From Rubrivivax sp. (GTDB lineage Bacteria; Pseudomonadota; Gammaproteobacteria; Burkholderiales; Burkholderiaceae_C), in contig JAJTGU010000068.1 in NCBI GenBank assembly GCA_021297985.1, positions 1 through 50,422 of the forward strand: 50,422 nucleotides of DNA, read 5' to 3'. Numbering within the stretch: position 1 is the stretch's first letter; each line of letters starts with the position of its first letter. This document shows, one piece after another, positions 18,070 through 35,280 of this stretch. The position numbers were made by a program, and so were the translations under genes. The notes beneath the pieces are model-generated. The model was not told the origin of the DNA, did not search any database, and worked only from the letters and a program-made list of their open reading frames with translations.

Positions 18070-19407
18070 TTATGAAGCGGAGTGAGTCACTCCGATCGCC
18101 GGAGCGCGCCGCCCTGCCACCCAGCGCTGGGCAAAGCCCGAATCGGCGGCGAAGACCAGCGCATCCAGGGGGTCCGCAGGGCCTGCCGGACCCCGGGGTG
18201 GCGACAGCATCAAGGCGTCGGCCCGCGCCCCGGGTTGCAGGCCCGAGCGCTTGAAGCCGGCCGCGGCGGCGCCGCCTTGCAGGCAGGCCTCGAACAGCCG
18301 CGCGGCGGTCGAGGCCTGGCGGGGCGGGTCGGCGGCGACGTTGCGTTCGCGGCGGGTCAGGCGTTGCGCGTATTCGAGCCAGCGAAGCTCCTCGGGCCAC
18401 TGGCGGCCGACCTGGCTGTCCGATCCGACCGACAGCGGCACCCCGGCCGAGAGCAGGCCGGGCAGGTCGGGGATGCCGTCGCCGAGATTGGCCTCGGTCG
18501 TCGGGCAGATCACGACACCGGCGCCACAGGCCGCGATGCCGCTCACTTCAGACGGCAGGGTATGGGTCGCGTGGACCAACTGCCAGCGGCGGTCAAGGGC
18601 GATGCCGGCATGGCCCAGCAGCCAGGCGACGGGTCTCTGGCCGGTGTGGGCCAGGCAGTCGTCGACCTCGGCGGTCTGCTCGGCGACGTGGATGTGGATC
18701 GGCGCCGGGTCGTCGCCGACGAGCCCGAGCAGGCGGCGGATGGAGGCCGGCGAGGCCGCGCGCAGCGAGTGGATCGCGACACCCGCGTCGACGTCCGGCA
18801 GCGCCCAGCGGCGCACCGCGTCGCGTGCGGCGATCACGTCCTCGGGGGTGGTCGCGAACCGGCGCTGGTCGTCGCGCAGTGAATCGTGCGCGAAGCCGGC
18901 GCGCTCGTACAGCACCGGCAGCAGGGTCAGGCCGATGCCCGCCTGCACCGCGGCGTCGGCCAGTGCGCGGGCCATCGCCCAGGGGTCGGGCGCGTGCCGG
19001 GTGCCGTCGGCCCGATGGTGCAGGTAGTGGAACTCGCAGACCTGGGTGTAGCCGCCCGCAAGCAGCTCGCGGTAGAGATCGAGCGCGATGCCGTGCAGGG
19101 CCTCGGGCGTGAGCGTCAGGGCCACGGCGTACATGCGGTCGCGCCAGGTCCAGAAGCTGTCCTGGGTGGCCGATTCGCGGCGCTCGGCATGGCCGGCGAA
19201 GGCCCGCTGGAAGGCATGGCTGTGCGCATTCACCAGACCCGGCAGCAGCGGCCCGGCCAGGCACTCCGTGCGCGCGGGCAGCGTGTCGCGCGGCGTCTGT
19301 GGGCGCACGTCGGCCCAGCGGCCGTCGCCGCCTATGGTCAGCAGCACGTCGGACTGCCATTGCCCACCCACCCAGGCCCTGGGGGCCCAGAGTGCAGACG
19401 GGTTCAC
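18070..19407 (-). CDS. hutF: Formimidoylglutamate deiminase
   Basis: A 445-residue amidohydrolase that converts N-formimidoyl-L-glutamate to N-formyl-L-glutamate and ammonia, the fourth step of the five-step histidine pathway. Metal-binding motifs are NAHSHAFQRA (about residue 60), HVAEQ, HATH and GSDSQV. Start is the GTG at 19407 because it overlaps the hutG stop by four bases and gives the usual length of about 450. It is the last gene of hutC-hutD-hutI-hutG-hutF. The 124 bases after it, up to the cytochrome gene, hold no feature I can support. Confidence 0.95.
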   Translation of the reverse strand: MNPSALWAPRAWVGGQWQSDVLLTIGGDGRWADVRPQTPRDTLPARTECLAGPLLPGLVNAHSHAFQRAFAGHAERRESATQDSFWTWRDRMYAVALTLTPEALHGIALDLYRELLAGGYTQVCEFHYLHHRADGTRHAPDPWAMARALADAAVQAGIGLTLLPVLYERAGFAHDSLRDDQRRFATTPEDVIAARDAVRRWALPDVDAGVAIHSLRAASPASIRRLLGLVGDDPAPIHIHVAEQTAEVDDCLAHTGQRPVAWLLGHAGIALDRRWQLVHATHTLPSEVSGIAACGAGVVICPTTEANLGDGIPDLPGLLSAGVPLSVGSDSQVGRQWPEELRWLEYAQRLTRRERNVAADPPRQASTAARLFEACLQGGAAAAGFKRSGLQPGARADALMLSPPRGPAGPADPLDALVFAADSGFAQRWVAGRRAPAIGVTHSAS

Positions 19408-20192
19408 ACCGGCCTCCAGTCGCGCAGCGTCGCGACCAGCTCGCGCAGCAGCGGCTGCACCCCGGCTGCGCGCTGATCGTTCCAGGCCCGCGGCGACTCG
19501 TCCATGTAGCTGCGCCAGCACATCTCGAGCTGCACCGCGTGCAGGCCTTCGGCCGGCCGGCCGTGCGACCGGGTGATGTGCCCGCCCTTGAAGCGGCCGT
19601 CGACGACATGGCTGAAGCGCCCGGCGTGGCGCTCCAGTGTCGCCGTCAGGGCCGCGCGCAACGACGGCGCGCAGCTGCTGCCGGCGACGGTGCCGAGGTT
19701 CATGTGCGGCAGCGTGCCCTCGAACAGCCAGGGCAGCTCGCTCTTGATGCTGTGGGCGTCGAACAGCACCGCGTGCCCGTGTTCGTTGCGCAGCCGGTGG
19801 AGTTCGGCCTCCAGCGCGGCGTGGTACGGCTGCCAGGCCGACATCACGCGCTGCTGCACCTCGGCGCGACCGGGCGCCTGGCCCTCGCGGTACAGAGGCT
19901 CTCCGGTGAAGAAGCGCGTCGGGCACAGCTCGGTGTTGTTCTGGCCGGCGTACATCGGCGCGTCGTCGCGCGGGCGGTTCAGGTCGATCCAGTAGCGGCT
20001 CCAGTGCGGCAGCAGCAGGCTGGCGCCCATCTCGCGCACGAAGTCGTAGAGGCGGTCGAGATGCCAGTCGGTGTCCTCGACGGCCAGGGCCCGGTCGACA
20101 TAGCGATGCTGGTGCTCGGCGGGCAGGTGCAGGCCGCAGTGCGGCACGCTGACCAGCAGCGGCGTCGTGCCGCGGTGCAGGCGGTGGCTCAT
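19404..20192 (-). CDS. hutG: N-formylglutamate deformylase
   Basis: A 262-residue zinc-dependent N-formylglutamate amidohydrolase that yields glutamate and formate, the last step after HutF. Signatures include LLVSVPHCG, the [12 protein letters not shown] block, [14 protein letters not shown] and [10 protein letters not shown]. The ATG at 20192 overlaps the hutI stop by four bases; the open frame further upstream is antisense noise within hutI. HutF plus this type of HutG defines the five-step route, as opposed to the direct formiminoglutamase route. Confidence 0.95.
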   Translation of the reverse strand: MSHRLHRGTTPLLVSVPHCGLHLPAEHQHRYVDRALAVEDTDWHLDRLYDFVREMGASLLLPHWSRYWIDLNRPRDDAPMYAGQNNTELCPTRFFTGEPLYREGQAPGRAEVQQRVMSAWQPYHAALEAELHRLRNEHGHAVLFDAHSIKSELPWLFEGTLPHMNLGTVAGSSCAPSLRAALTATLERHAGRFSHVVDGRFKGGHITRSHGRPAEGLHAVQLEMCWRSYMDESPRAWNDQRAAGVQPLLRELVATLRDWRPV

Positions 20193-21412
20193 GGCGGCGA
20201 TGATGCAGGGCTCCGTTCGATGCCGCCAAACACCACGCGGCGGCAGGGGTTGGGTCCGCCAAAGCGGTAGGCGATGTCGCGCGGGTGCTGGCTGTCCCAG
20301 ACGACGAAGTCGGCCCGCAGACCGGCGGCGAGCCGGCCGCGGTCGGACAGGCCCAGGGCCTGCGCGGCGTGGCGGGTGAAGCCGGCCCAGGCCTCTTCGG
20401 GCGTCAGGCGGAACAAGGTGCACGCCATGTTGAGCATCAGCAGTGGCGACAGCGTCGGCGACGACCCCGGGTTGTGGTCGGTGGCGATCGCAATCGGCAC
20501 GCCGGCTTCGCGCAGCGCCGCCACCGGCGGCAGCCGTGTCTCGCGCAGGAAGTAGTACGCGCCGGGCAACAGCACCGCCACGGTGCCGCTGGACCGCATC
20601 GCGGCGATGCCCTCGGCGCTCAGGTGTTCGAGGTGGTCGCAGCTCAGCGCACCGTGCCGCGCCGCGAGCGCCGCTCCGCCCTGGTCGCTGAGCTGCTCGG
20701 CATGCAGCTTGACCGGCAGCCCCAGGCGGGCGGCCGCGGCAAACAGGCGTTCGGTCTGCGCCGGGTCGAAGCCGATGGTCTCGCAGAAGGCGTCGACGGC
20801 ATCGACCAGGCCTGCGGCGTGCTGCGCCGCGAGCCAGTCGCAGGCGGCATCGACGTAGGCGTCGGCTCGGCCGGCGAACTCAGGCGGCAGTGCGTGCAGC
20901 GCCAGCGATGTCGTGCGCACCGACAGCGGCAGCTCGCGACCGATGCGCCGCGCCACGCCCAGGCAGCGCGCCTCGTCGTGCTGGCTCAGGCCATAGCCGC
21001 TCTTGATCTCGACCGTGGTCACGCCTTCGGCCATCAACGCACGAGCACGGCGTGCGGTCGCTTCGAAAAGGGCCTCGTCGCTCGCGGCGCGCGTGGCGGC
21101 CACGGTGGAGCGGATGCCACCCCCGGCGCGGGCGAGGGTCTCGTAGCTGGCGCCTTGCAGCCGCAGCTCGAACTCGGCCGCGCGGTCGCCACCGTAGACC
21201 AGGTGGGTGTGGGCGTCGACCAGCCCCGGCGTGACCAGTGCGCCCTGCAGGTCGTGCTCGGCGTCGTAGCGGCCGCCCGGTGGGTCTGCGACGTTGCCGA
21301 CCCAGGCCAGCACGGGACCTTCGGTGACCAGGGCTCCGTGTTCGACCCAGCCCCAGGGCTGCGGACCGTCGAAGCAGGCCAGCCGGGCATTGCGCCAAAG
21401 GGTGCGTGTCAT
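20189..21412 (-). CDS. hutI: Imidazolonepropionase
   Basis: A 407-residue amidohydrolase-superfamily enzyme that opens 4-imidazolone-5-propionate to N-formimidoylglutamate. Metal-site motifs include [12 protein letters not shown], the EIKSGYGL segment, KLHAEQ, CDHLEHL and [10 protein letters not shown]. The ATG at 21412 overlaps the hutD stop by four bases, and the length equals the normal 400-410 residues. It belongs to the hutCDIGF operon. Confidence 0.96.
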   Translation of the reverse strand: MTRTLWRNARLACFDGPQPWGWVEHGALVTEGPVLAWVGNVADPPGGRYDAEHDLQGALVTPGLVDAHTHLVYGGDRAAEFELRLQGASYETLARAGGGIRSTVAATRAASDEALFEATARRARALMAEGVTTVEIKSGYGLSQHDEARCLGVARRIGRELPLSVRTTSLALHALPPEFAGRADAYVDAACDWLAAQHAAGLVDAVDAFCETIGFDPAQTERLFAAAARLGLPVKLHAEQLSDQGGAALAARHGALSCDHLEHLSAEGIAAMRSSGTVAVLLPGAYYFLRETRLPPVAALREAGVPIAIATDHNPGSSPTLSPLLMLNMACTLFRLTPEEAWAGFTRHAAQALGLSDRGRLAAGLRADFVVWDSQHPRDIAYRFGGPNPCRRVVFGGIERSPASSPP

Positions 21413-21999
21413 GTCGGGAGTCCTTCGGCCAGGCACAGCCACCAGGCGCGCAGGGGGCGGTCCGTGCGGAGGGTCCAGGGCTCGCCGTCGGCGTTGTCGG
21501 CCCAGGCCAGGGTGCCGGCGGGCACGTCGTGGAGGTGGCCGGCATCCGGGCTGCCCACATGCAGCTGGCACGCCGAGGTCGCGAACACGCCGCGCCAGGG
21601 TCCCCTGCAGACCCACGGGACGTTGGCGCGCACCCGCAGCAGGCCACCTGGCCCTGACGCGCCGCGCAGCATCAGGTTCAGGTCTTCGGTGGGTCCGTCG
21701 AGCAGCCGGCAGTCCGGGGCTTGCCCGCCGTCGAAGTGATGCGGCTCGCTGTCGGCGGTGAGTGCCAGCCGGTGATCCGTCCACTGCAGGACGACGCCGG
21801 CACCCTGCAACACGGCAAACCCCCGGTGCACGCCGGGGTAGGCGCTGAAGGGGCCGTCGCGGGCAATGCGGGCCACGCTCACGCGCACACGCCAGTCCTG
21901 CGCCTCGGGCCAGGCCAGCAGCTCGCGTGTCGTGCCGCCGCCGTTGCGCCAGGGCTGGGGGGTCGTGTCCGCCAGCGACACCCCGTTCAGGCCGCTCAT
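21409..21999 (-). CDS. hutD: HutD/Ves family protein
   Basis: A 196-residue cupin-like protein. The [17 protein letters not shown] segment near the N-terminus and the [21 protein letters not shown] segment are characteristic of HutD. It is not an enzyme of the pathway; in Pseudomonas it has been proposed to limit or tune hut expression, perhaps by binding a pathway intermediate. The ATG overlaps the hutC stop and its stop overlaps the hutI start, four bases each. Confidence 0.93.
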   Translation of the reverse strand: MSGLNGVSLADTTPQPWRNGGGTTRELLAWPEAQDWRVRVSVARIARDGPFSAYPGVHRGFAVLQGAGVVLQWTDHRLALTADSEPHHFDGGQAPDCRLLDGPTEDLNLMLRGASGPGGLLRVRANVPWVCRGPWRGVFATSACQLHVGSPDAGHLHDVPAGTLAWADNADGEPWTLRTDRPLRAWWLCLAEGLPT

Positions 22000-22742
22000 G
22001 GCCGGAACTCGCCGTGCAACGCGTAGCGCGACCCCGGGTGCACGAGCCGGGCAATCGTGATCGGTGCGCGGCGGCTGAAGGTCCGCCGCACGACCGTCAG
22101 GCAGGGGGTGTCGGCCTCGATGCCCAGCAGCCTCGCCTCCTGGGTGGTGGGTCGGGTGGCCTCGATGTGGTACTGGGCGCGCCACAGCGCCGTGGTGTCG
22201 AACAGCACGTGCGTGGGCGTCGTCCGCAGGAAGTCGGCGTCCAGGTAGCCCGGCGCCTCGTCGGGGTTGACGTAGCGGTCCTCGCACTGCAGCGGCACGC
22301 CGTCCTCGAGGTGCACGATCAAGGTGTGGAAGACCCAGGCACCGACCGCCAGGCCCAGTTGCGCGGCCAGCGCCTCGGGCGCGGGCTCGCGGCGTTTCAG
22401 GTGGACGCGGGCTTCGTGGCGGTGGCCGCGGGCGACGATCTCGTCGTGCACATCGCTGATCGTCAAGGTGCTGCTGACCTTGTGCAGCGGCGCGGCGAAG
22501 GTGCCGACACCCTGGGTGCGCAGCACCAGCCCCTCGGCCTGCAACTCGCGCAGCGCGCGGTTGACGGTCATGCGGCTGACGCCGAACTCGGCCACCAGCT
22601 CGGCCTCCGAGGGCATCGGCACGCCCGCAGGCCAGCGCCCGGCGGCGAGCCCTTCCTTCAGGTGCTGCTTGACCCGCGCGTATGGCGCAGGGTGTGCCGG
22701 GGGCACAGGGTGCGGCAGGCCAGGGGAAACCACGAGAACCAT
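21996..22742 (-). CDS. hutC: Histidine utilisation repressor, GntR/HutC family
   Basis: A 248-residue regulator with an N-terminal winged helix of the GntR type ([38 protein letters not shown]) and a C-terminal UTRA effector domain that senses urocanate in characterised HutC proteins. Start ATG at 22742 is chosen over the ATG at 22763 because it has an AGGAT ribosome-site-like stretch at proper distance and avoids translating through the operator edge. It heads the minus-strand operon hutCDIGF and so is likely autoregulated through the palindrome at 22768-22779, which also controls hutU-hutH. Confidence 0.94.
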   Translation of the reverse strand: MVLVVSPGLPHPVPPAHPAPYARVKQHLKEGLAAGRWPAGVPMPSEAELVAEFGVSRMTVNRALRELQAEGLVLRTQGVGTFAAPLHKVSSTLTISDVHDEIVARGHRHEARVHLKRREPAPEALAAQLGLAVGAWVFHTLIVHLEDGVPLQCEDRYVNPDEAPGYLDADFLRTTPTHVLFDTTALWRAQYHIEATRPTTQEARLLGIEADTPCLTVVRRTFSRRAPITIARLVHPGSRYALHGEFRP

Positions 22743-22767
22743 GGTCTTCGATCCTACTTGCATAGGG

Positions 22768-22779
22768 TTGTCTAGACAA
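22768..22779. promoter_or_regulatory. HutC operator in the hutC-hutU divergent promoter
   Basis: TTGTCTAGACAA is a perfect 12-base palindrome close to the HutC operator known from Pseudomonas and enterobacteria ([16 protein letters not shown]). It lies 26 bases before the hutC start and 31 bases before the hutU start, so a single bound repressor could block both promoters. It is the only such site I saw in the locus. Confidence 0.85.
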
Positions 22780-22809
22780 GTAGAGTGCGGGTAAGCCTTG
22801 AGACCCGCC

Positions 22810-24528
22810 ATGACCGACCTGTCCGCCGCCCGCCACCTGCCCGTCAGTGCCGGCACCAGCGCCGGCCCGCGCCCCGTCCGCTCGCCGCGCGGCAGCCGGA
22901 TCCGCTGCGCCAACTGGCTGATCGAGGCCGCCTGGCGCATGCTGCAGAACAACCTCGACCCCGAGGTCGCCGAGAACCCCGATGCGCTTGTCGTCTATGG
23001 CGGCATCGGCAAGGCCGCGCGCGACTGGCCCTGCTTCGAGGCCCTGCTCGCCAGCCTGGAGGCGCTGCAACCCGACGAGACCCTGCTGGTGCAGAGCGGC
23101 AAGCCGGTGGGCGTATTCCGCACCCATGAGGACGCACCGCGCGTGCTGCTGGCCAACAGCAACCTGGTGCCCAAGTGGGCGACCTGGGAGCACTTCCACG
23201 AGCTCGACCGCAAGGGCCTGATGATGTACGGCCAGATGACCGCCGGCAGCTGGATCTACATCGGCAGCCAGGGCATCGTGCAGGGCACCTACGAGACCTT
23301 CGTCGAGGCCGGCGTGCAGCACTACGGCGGCAGCTTGAAGGGGCGCTGGATCCTGACCGCCGGCCTGGGCGGCATGGGCGGCGCGCAGCCGCTGGCGGCC
23401 AGCTTTGCCGGCGCGTGCAGCCTCAACATCGAATGCCAGCAGAGCCGGATCGACTTCCGCCTGAAGAGCCGCTACGTCGACGAGCAGGCCCTGGACCTGG
23501 ACGACGCCCTGGCCCGCATCCAGCGCCACACGGCCGAGGGCCGGGCGGTCAGCGTCGCACTGCTGGGCAACGCCGCCGAAGTCCTGCCCGAGCTGCTGCG
23601 CCGCGGCGTGAGGCCGGACCTGGTGACCGACCAGACCAGCGCCCATGACCTGCTCAACGGCTACCTGCCCGCCGGCTGGAGCGTCGAGCGCTGGAAGGCC
23701 GCCGCGGCCGACCCGGCCCAGCACGCCACGCTGCGCGACGCCGCCGCGCAGAGCTGCGCCACGCATGTGCGGGCGATGCTCGAGTTCCAGGCCCGGGGCG
23801 TGCCGACGGTGGACTACGGCAACAACATCCGCCAGGTGGCGCTGGACGCAGGGGTGGCCAACGCGTTCGACTTTCCGGGCTTCGTGCCGGCCTACGTCCG
23901 GCCGCTGTTCTGCCGCGGCAAGGGCCCGTTCCGCTGGGTCGCCTTGTCGGGCGATCCGGAGGACATCCGCAAGACCGACGCGAAGATGAAGCAGCTGTTC
24001 CCTGACGACGACCACCTGCACCGCTGGCTGGACATGGCCGGCGAACGCATCGCCTTCCAGGGCCTGCCGGCACGCATCTGCTGGATCGGACTGGGCGAGC
24101 GCCACCGTGCCGGCCTGGCCTTCAACGAGATGGTGCGCAGCGGCGAGCTGTCCGCGCCCATCGTCATCGGCCGCGACCACCTGGACAGCGGCAGCGTCGC
24201 CAGTCCGAACCGCGAGACCGAAGCCATGGCCGATGGCAGCGACGCGGTCTCGGACTGGCCGCTGCTGAACGCATTGCTCAACACCGCCGGCGGCGCGACC
24301 TGGGTCAGCCTTCACCACGGTGGCGGGGTCGGCATGGGGTACTCGCAGCACAGCGGCGTCGTGATCGTCTGCGACGGCACCGAGGCGGCCGCGCGGCGCA
24401 TCGAGCGCGTGCTCTGGAACGACCCGGCCACGGGCGTGATGCGCCATGCCGACGCCGGCTATGCCGATGCCCAGGCCTGCGCCCGCGAACAGGGCCTGAA
24501 GCTGCCGATGCTGGGGGCTACGGCATGA
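22810..24528 (+). CDS. hutU: Urocanate hydratase
   Basis: A 572-residue NAD-dependent urocanase that hydrates urocanate to 4-imidazolone-5-propionate. Signatures include [11 protein letters not shown], the NAD-binding [13 protein letters not shown] segment near residues 184-196, and the [18 protein letters not shown] block at the C-terminus. The start is the ATG at 22810 ([10 protein letters not shown]); an in-frame TTG lies 12 bases earlier. It is the first gene of hutU-hutH, divergent from hutC, and overlaps hutH by four bases. A long antisense open frame covering it (21409-24549) is a GC-driven shadow. Confidence 0.97.
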   Translation: MTDLSAARHLPVSAGTSAGPRPVRSPRGSRIRCANWLIEAAWRMLQNNLDPEVAENPDALVVYGGIGKAARDWPCFEALLASLEALQPDETLLVQSGKPVGVFRTHEDAPRVLLANSNLVPKWATWEHFHELDRKGLMMYGQMTAGSWIYIGSQGIVQGTYETFVEAGVQHYGGSLKGRWILTAGLGGMGGAQPLAASFAGACSLNIECQQSRIDFRLKSRYVDEQALDLDDALARIQRHTAEGRAVSVALLGNAAEVLPELLRRGVRPDLVTDQTSAHDLLNGYLPAGWSVERWKAAAADPAQHATLRDAAAQSCATHVRAMLEFQARGVPTVDYGNNIRQVALDAGVANAFDFPGFVPAYVRPLFCRGKGPFRWVALSGDPEDIRKTDAKMKQLFPDDDHLHRWLDMAGERIAFQGLPARICWIGLGERHRAGLAFNEMVRSGELSAPIVIGRDHLDSGSVASPNRETEAMADGSDAVSDWPLLNALLNTAGGATWVSLHHGGGVGMGYSQHSGVVIVCDGTEAAARRIERVLWNDPATGVMRHADAGYADAQACAREQGLKLPMLGATA

Positions 24529-26090
24529 GGGTCCTGGAGCCAGGCACATTGACGCTGGCCGACCTGCGCCGCCTGCACCGCGGCGGCGAGGCCATCGCGA
24601 TCGCAGAGTCGGCGTGGCCGGCGGTCGAGCGAGCGGCCGCCGTGGTGCAGCGGGCGGCGGCCGGCGATGCCGCGGTCTACGGCGTCAACACCGGCTTCGG
24701 CAAGCTCGCGTCCACGCGCATCGCCGAGGCTGACCTGGCCCACTTGCAGCGCCAGCTGATCCGGTCGCACAGCGTCGGGGTCGGCCCGCCGATGGCGCCG
24801 GCGGTGGTGCGCCTGATCCTGGCGCTGAAGGCCACGAGCCTGGCCCGCGGAGCTTCGGGGGTGCGGCGAGAGGTCATCGAGGCGCTGGTCGTGGCGCACA
24901 ACGCCGGCCTCGTGCCATGGATCCCGCAACAGGGCTCGGTCGGGGCCTCGGGCGACCTGGCGCCGCTGGCGCACTTGACGCTGGCGCTGATGGGCGAGGG
25001 CGAATGCTGGGTCGACGGCCAACGCGTGCCGGCGGTGCAAGCACTGGCCGAGGCCGGGCTGACGCCGCTGACCCTGGCCGCCAAGGAGGGCCTGGCGCTG
25101 ATCAACGGCACCCAGGTCAGCACCGCGCTGGCGCTGCATGGCCTGCTGGCTTTCGAGCCGGTGCTCGATGCGGCGCTGGTCGTCGGCGCGTTGACGCTGG
25201 ATGCCGCGCGTGGCAGCGACGGGCCTTTCGATGCCCGGATCCACGCACTGCGCGGCCAGCCGGGGCAGATCGTGGTGGCTTCGGCATTCCGCCAGCTCGT
25301 TTCCGGCAGCGCCATCCGGGCCAGCCACCGCGACGGCGACGACCGGGTGCAGGATCCGTACTGCCTGCGTTGCCAGCCCCAGGTCGTCGGGGCCTGCCTG
25401 GACCAGCTGCGCCATGCCGCAGCCGTGCTGGTGCGCGAGGCCAACGCCGTCACCGACAACCCGCTGGTGTTTGCACACGAGCGCGCCGACGGGCTTGCCG
25501 ACGAGGGCGTGCTGGTTTCCGGCGGCAACTTCCACGCCGAGCCGGTGGCGCTGGCGGCCGATGCGATGGCGGTGGCGATCGCCGAGGTCGGCGCGATCGC
25601 CGAGCGCCGGATCGCGATGCTGATCGACGCCAACGTCTCGCGGCTGCCACCGTTCCTCAGCGGCGACCCGGGTCTCAACAGCGGCTTCATGATCGCCCAC
25701 GTCACCGCGGCCGCGCTGGCGAGCGAAAACAAGAGCCTGGCCCACCCGGCCAGCGTCGACAGCCTGCCGACCAGCGCCAACCAGGAGGACCACGTCTCGA
25801 TGGCGACCTTTGCCGCCCGACGCCTGCAGCCGATGGTCGACAACGTGGCCCACATCTTGGCCATCGAGTGGCTGGCCGCGGCCCAGGGCATCGAGTTCCT
25901 GCGGCCGCTGACGAGTTCGGCCCCGCTCGAGGCGGCTCATGCGCTGCTGCGCAGCCACTGCCCACCGATGGCCGAGGACCGCTATCTGGCGCCCGACATC
26001 GAGGCCTCGCACCGGCTCGTCGCCGGTGGCGCGCTGTCGGCGGTCCTGCGATCGGCCCTCGGCACGGACCCCGAACTGATGGCCCCCTGA
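24525..26090 (+). CDS. hutH: Histidine ammonia-lyase
   Basis: A 521-residue lyase that removes ammonia from L-histidine to give trans-urocanate, the first step of histidine breakdown. The autocatalytic MIO cofactor forms from Ala141-Ser142-Gly143 in [15 protein letters not shown]. Other family blocks are [23 protein letters not shown] and NQEDHVSM. Start ATG overlaps the hutU stop. A short CGACC-GTC-GGTCG hairpin (26100-26112) lies in the 28-base gap to the convergent aldo/keto reductase. Confidence 0.97.
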   Translation: MRVLEPGTLTLADLRRLHRGGEAIAIAESAWPAVERAAAVVQRAAAGDAAVYGVNTGFGKLASTRIAEADLAHLQRQLIRSHSVGVGPPMAPAVVRLILALKATSLARGASGVRREVIEALVVAHNAGLVPWIPQQGSVGASGDLAPLAHLTLALMGEGECWVDGQRVPAVQALAEAGLTPLTLAAKEGLALINGTQVSTALALHGLLAFEPVLDAALVVGALTLDAARGSDGPFDARIHALRGQPGQIVVASAFRQLVSGSAIRASHRDGDDRVQDPYCLRCQPQVVGACLDQLRHAAAVLVREANAVTDNPLVFAHERADGLADEGVLVSGGNFHAEPVALAADAMAVAIAEVGAIAERRIAMLIDANVSRLPPFLSGDPGLNSGFMIAHVTAAALASENKSLAHPASVDSLPTSANQEDHVSMATFAARRLQPMVDNVAHILAIEWLAAAQGIEFLRPLTSSAPLEAAHALLRSHCPPMAEDRYLAPDIEASHRLVAGGALSAVLRSALGTDPELMAP

Positions 26091-26118
26091 GGCCTCGCCC
26101 GACCGTCGGTCGCCGGGA

Positions 26119-30520
<4,402 letters not shown>

Positions 30521-30543
30521 GCTGCGGACCCGCGGCGCGTCGC

Positions 30544-32729
<2,186 letters not shown>

Positions 32730-32733
<4 letters not shown>

Positions 32734-33650
32734 GCGCCCTCCTCAGGCCAGTACAGGCGCATCGGGTTGGTGACGAGCAGCTTCTGCTGAAGTTCCGCCG
32801 TCACGGCGATGTGCGGGATGAAGTCCACCAGCAGGCCGTCGTCGGGCATGTGGTCCTTGAGGTTGGGGTGCGGCCAGTCGGTGCCCCAGAGCACACGCTC
32901 GGGGAAGCTCTCGACGACCTTGCGCGCAAACGGCACCACGTCGCGGTACGCGGCCTGCTCCCCATTCAGTGCCGGCGGCCCGGCGATGCTCAGCCGTTCC
33001 GGACAGCTGACCTTGCTCCAGATGTTGTCGTGTTCGTGCAGCAGCCGCAGGAAGCGTGCGAACTCGGCGCTGTCGACACCCTGGCGCACGTCGGGCCGGC
33101 CCATGTGGTCCACGACCACGGTGGTCGGTAGCGCGGTGAAGAAGTCCCACAGCTCGGGCAGGTCGACCGCCTCGAAGTAGACGACGACATGCCAGCCCAG
33201 CGGGCGGATGCGCGCCGCGATCTCAAGCAGTTCGTCGCGTGGCGTGAAGTCCACCAGCCGCTTGACGAAGTTGAAGCGCACACCACGCACGCCGGCGTCG
33301 TGCAGCGCCTGCAGCTCGGCTTCGGTGATGCTGCGCCGGACGGTGGCGACACCACGGGCCGTGCCGCCGCTGCTCCTGCAGGCGTCGGCCATCGCGCGGT
33401 TGTCGGCGCCGTGGCAGGTCGCCTGCACGATCACGCTGCGAGCCAGGCCGAGCCTTTCGCGCAGCGCAAACAGCTGCTGCTTGCTCGCGTCGCAGGGCGT
33501 GTACTTGCGCTCGGGTGCAAACGGGAACTCGGCGCCGGGGCCGAAGACGTGGCAGTGGGCGTCGACGCTGCCCGGCGGCACCTGCCAGCGTGGGCGCGAA
33601 GGGTTCGGGTGCCAGTCCAGCCAGCCCGGGGTCTTGACGAAGTCGTTCAT
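32730..33650 (-). CDS. ligI: 2-Pyrone-4,6-dicarboxylate hydrolase (lactonase)
   Basis: A 306-residue amidohydrolase-family enzyme that opens 2-pyrone-4,6-dicarboxylate to oxalomesaconate. Family features are VDAHCHVFGPG near residue 30, VDHMGRPD, and LWGTDWPHPN near residue 250. Like characterised LigI proteins it may be metal-independent. Start ATG at 33650 overlaps the preceding oxidoreductase stop by four bases; a dispersed repeat sits only seven bases upstream of this start, so the ligI ribosome site region lies beside that repeat. Confidence 0.93.
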
Positions 33651-34582
33651 GTAGTGCCCCCTCTCCCGCCTGCGGGAGAGGGTTGGGGTGAGGGCTGCGC
33701 GAGCAGCCGGTCGGCCTCGGTGCGCCAGTCGGCACTTCGCGCAAAACCCGGCTCGCCGCGGATCCCGAAGGCGCCGGCATCGGCCAGGTCGGCCACCTGC
33801 GCCTGGCGGTCTGCCGTGCCCGCGGCGCTGAAGGCGTCGAGCCCAGCCTCCTTGACCGTGACCGCGACCTCGCGCATCTCTTCAGCGCGGCGGCGGCCAT
33901 GTTCGATCGCGCGCTGGAAGAAGTAGCTCGCCTGCTTCTCCCAGTCGATGCCGGGAAAGGTCTCGTGCAGCGACGCGATCACCGCATCTTCGACACCGTG
34001 GGCACGGGCGGCCGTGAAGCTTTCGATGACCATCGCCTCCAGGCCCTTGATCATCACGCTGCGGCACATCTTCGTGGCGCTCGCCACGCCCAGTGTGTCG
34101 CTCGCGACCTTGGCGCCAGCAAAGCCGAGCTCCTGCAAAAGGGGCTCCAGGACGGCCGCGTGCGGCCCGCCGAGCAGCAGCGGCACGCGGCTGCGGTAGG
34201 GTGGCAATGACGTCATCACCGCGCCTTCGACATAGCGGCCGCCAGACGCTTCGACAAGCGCCGCAGCGCGGATCTTGGCGCCCGGGCTGGCACTGTTGAG
34301 GTCGAGGTAGAAGGCACCCGCCGGCAACGCCCGGGCACAGGCCTCGGCGACGCAGACGGCCTGGCTGGCGGTGACGGCGGACACCACGAGCCCGGCATCG
34401 GACACCGCCGAGGCGTGGCTGTCGGCGAGGACCGTTCCGCACCGTGTGGCGTGTTCGCGCATCGCCGCGCCTTCGGTGCGCCCGAGCTTGAGGTCGAACG
34501 CGATCACCCGGTGACCTGCCGCGAGCAGGTCTTCGGCCAGGATGCGACCGACCTCGCCGTAGCCGATCAAGGCGACGTTCAT
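33647..34582 (-). CDS. NAD(P)-binding oxidoreductase, DUF1932 type, in the lig operon
   Basis: A 311-residue protein with an N-terminal Rossmann fold ([17 protein letters not shown], GxGxxG near residue 7) resembling 6-phosphogluconate/hydroxyisobutyrate dehydrogenases, and a C-terminal helical domain of the DUF1932 type ([23 protein letters not shown]). It lies between the aldolase and the pyrone lactonase, the slot of an unassigned gene in some pmd clusters. Its reaction is unknown. The last 15 or so residues ([13 protein letters not shown]) come from a dispersed palindromic repeat read as coding sequence. Both ends overlap neighbours by four bases. Confidence 0.85.
   Translation of the reverse strand: MNVALIGYGEVGRILAEDLLAAGHRVIAFDLKLGRTEGAAMREHATRCGTVLADSHASAVSDAGLVVSAVTASQAVCVAEACARALPAGAFYLDLNSASPGAKIRAAALVEASGGRYVEGAVMTSLPPYRSRVPLLLGGPHAAVLEPLLQELGFAGAKVASDTLGVASATKMCRSVMIKGLEAMVIESFTAARAHGVEDAVIASLHETFPGIDWEKQASYFFQRAIEHGRRRAEEMREVAVTVKEAGLDAFSAAGTADRQAQVADLADAGAFGIRGEPGFARSADWRTEADRLLAQPSPQPSPAGGRGGTT
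33657..33694 (-). repeat. Dispersed GC-rich palindromic repeat, copy 1
   Basis: The unit is an inverted repeat of CTCTCCCGC and GCGGGAGAG flanked by GGTTGGGGTGAGGG. It is the common proteobacterial element whose other strand reads CCCTCACCCCAACCCTCTC. Copy 2, in opposite orientation, is at 43860-43895. This copy lies inside the 3' end of the oxidoreductase gene and just upstream of the ligI start, so it is both translated and placed where it could form an mRNA hairpin. Confidence 0.85.
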
Positions 34583-35280
34583 GCCGGCGGCCCGTCGACG
34601 TAGCGCAGCCCCGCCGCGGCCAGCGGTTCGCGCATCTTGTACATGTCCAGGCCCAGCACGCCGGCGGCCAGGCGGGTGCGCTTGTCGACTTCCAGCGCCT
34701 CGCGCTTCGTCGCGGCGGCCAGCGCGGCTTCGGCCATGGCACGCGGCACGCAGACCACACCGTCGTCGTCGGCCACGACCACGTCGCCCGGGCGCACCAG
34801 CGCACCCGCGCAGACCACCGGGATGTTGACCGAGCCCAGCGTGGCCTTGATCGTGCCCTTGGCGCTGATGTGGCGGCTCCAGACCGGAAAGCGCATCTCG
34901 GCCAGCGCCTTCACGTCGCGCACGCCGGCATCGATGACCAGGGCGCGGGCGCCGCGGGCCTGGAAGCTGGTCGCCAGCAGGTCGCCGAAGTAGCCGTCGC
35001 TGCACGGCGACGTCACCGCCGCGACGACGATGTCGCCCGGCCGGATCTGCTCGGCCGCGACATGCATCATCCAGTTGTCGCCCGGCTGCAGCAGCACCGT
35101 GACCGCGGTGCCCGAGACCTGCCCGCCGGCCTGGATCGGCCGGATCTCCGGGTGCAGCAGGCCGACCCGGCCCATCGCCTCGTGCACGGTGGCGCTGCCG
35201 AACGGGCCCAGCGCGTCCGCGATGTGCGCCGGGGTGCGCTCGATGTGGCGGTAGACGACGCCGAGTTCGTACATGCTCAT
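34579..35280 (-). CDS. ligK: 4-Carboxy-4-hydroxy-2-oxoadipate aldolase / oxaloacetate decarboxylase
   Basis: A 233-residue RraA-fold class II aldolase. The [20 protein letters not shown] region and the [12 protein letters not shown] segment match the family; the last contains the Asp/Arg residues that bind Mg and substrate. It splits 4-carboxy-4-hydroxy-2-oxoadipate into pyruvate and oxaloacetate, the final step of the 4,5-cleavage route, and can decarboxylate oxaloacetate. Its ATG overlaps the hydratase stop and its stop overlaps the oxidoreductase start, four bases each. Confidence 0.94.
   Translation of the reverse strand: MSMYELGVVYRHIERTPAHIADALGPFGSATVHEAMGRVGLLHPEIRPIQAGGQVSGTAVTVLLQPGDNWMMHVAAEQIRPGDIVVAAVTSPCSDGYFGDLLATSFQARGARALVIDAGVRDVKALAEMRFPVWSRHISAKGTIKATLGSVNIPVVCAGALVRPGDVVVADDDGVVCVPRAMAEAALAAATKREALEVDKRTRLAAGVLGLDMYKMREPLAAAGLRYVDGPPA

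Noticed and set aside
17958..18254. Small plus-strand open frame after the cytochrome gene
   Set aside because: Ser/Arg/Pro-rich with no family similarity, and overlaps the 3' end of hutF.
21409..24549. 1046-codon minus-strand open frame across hutU
   Set aside because: Only the last 196 codons (hutD) show family motifs; the rest is antisense to hutU with shadow-like composition.
24459..26012. 517-codon minus-strand open frame inside hutH
   Set aside because: Antisense to a well-supported hutH; no motifs and shadow-like composition.
26100..26112. CGACC-GTC-GGTCG hairpin as a terminator
   Set aside because: The stem is only five pairs with no U-tract; too weak to call although it lies between convergent genes.
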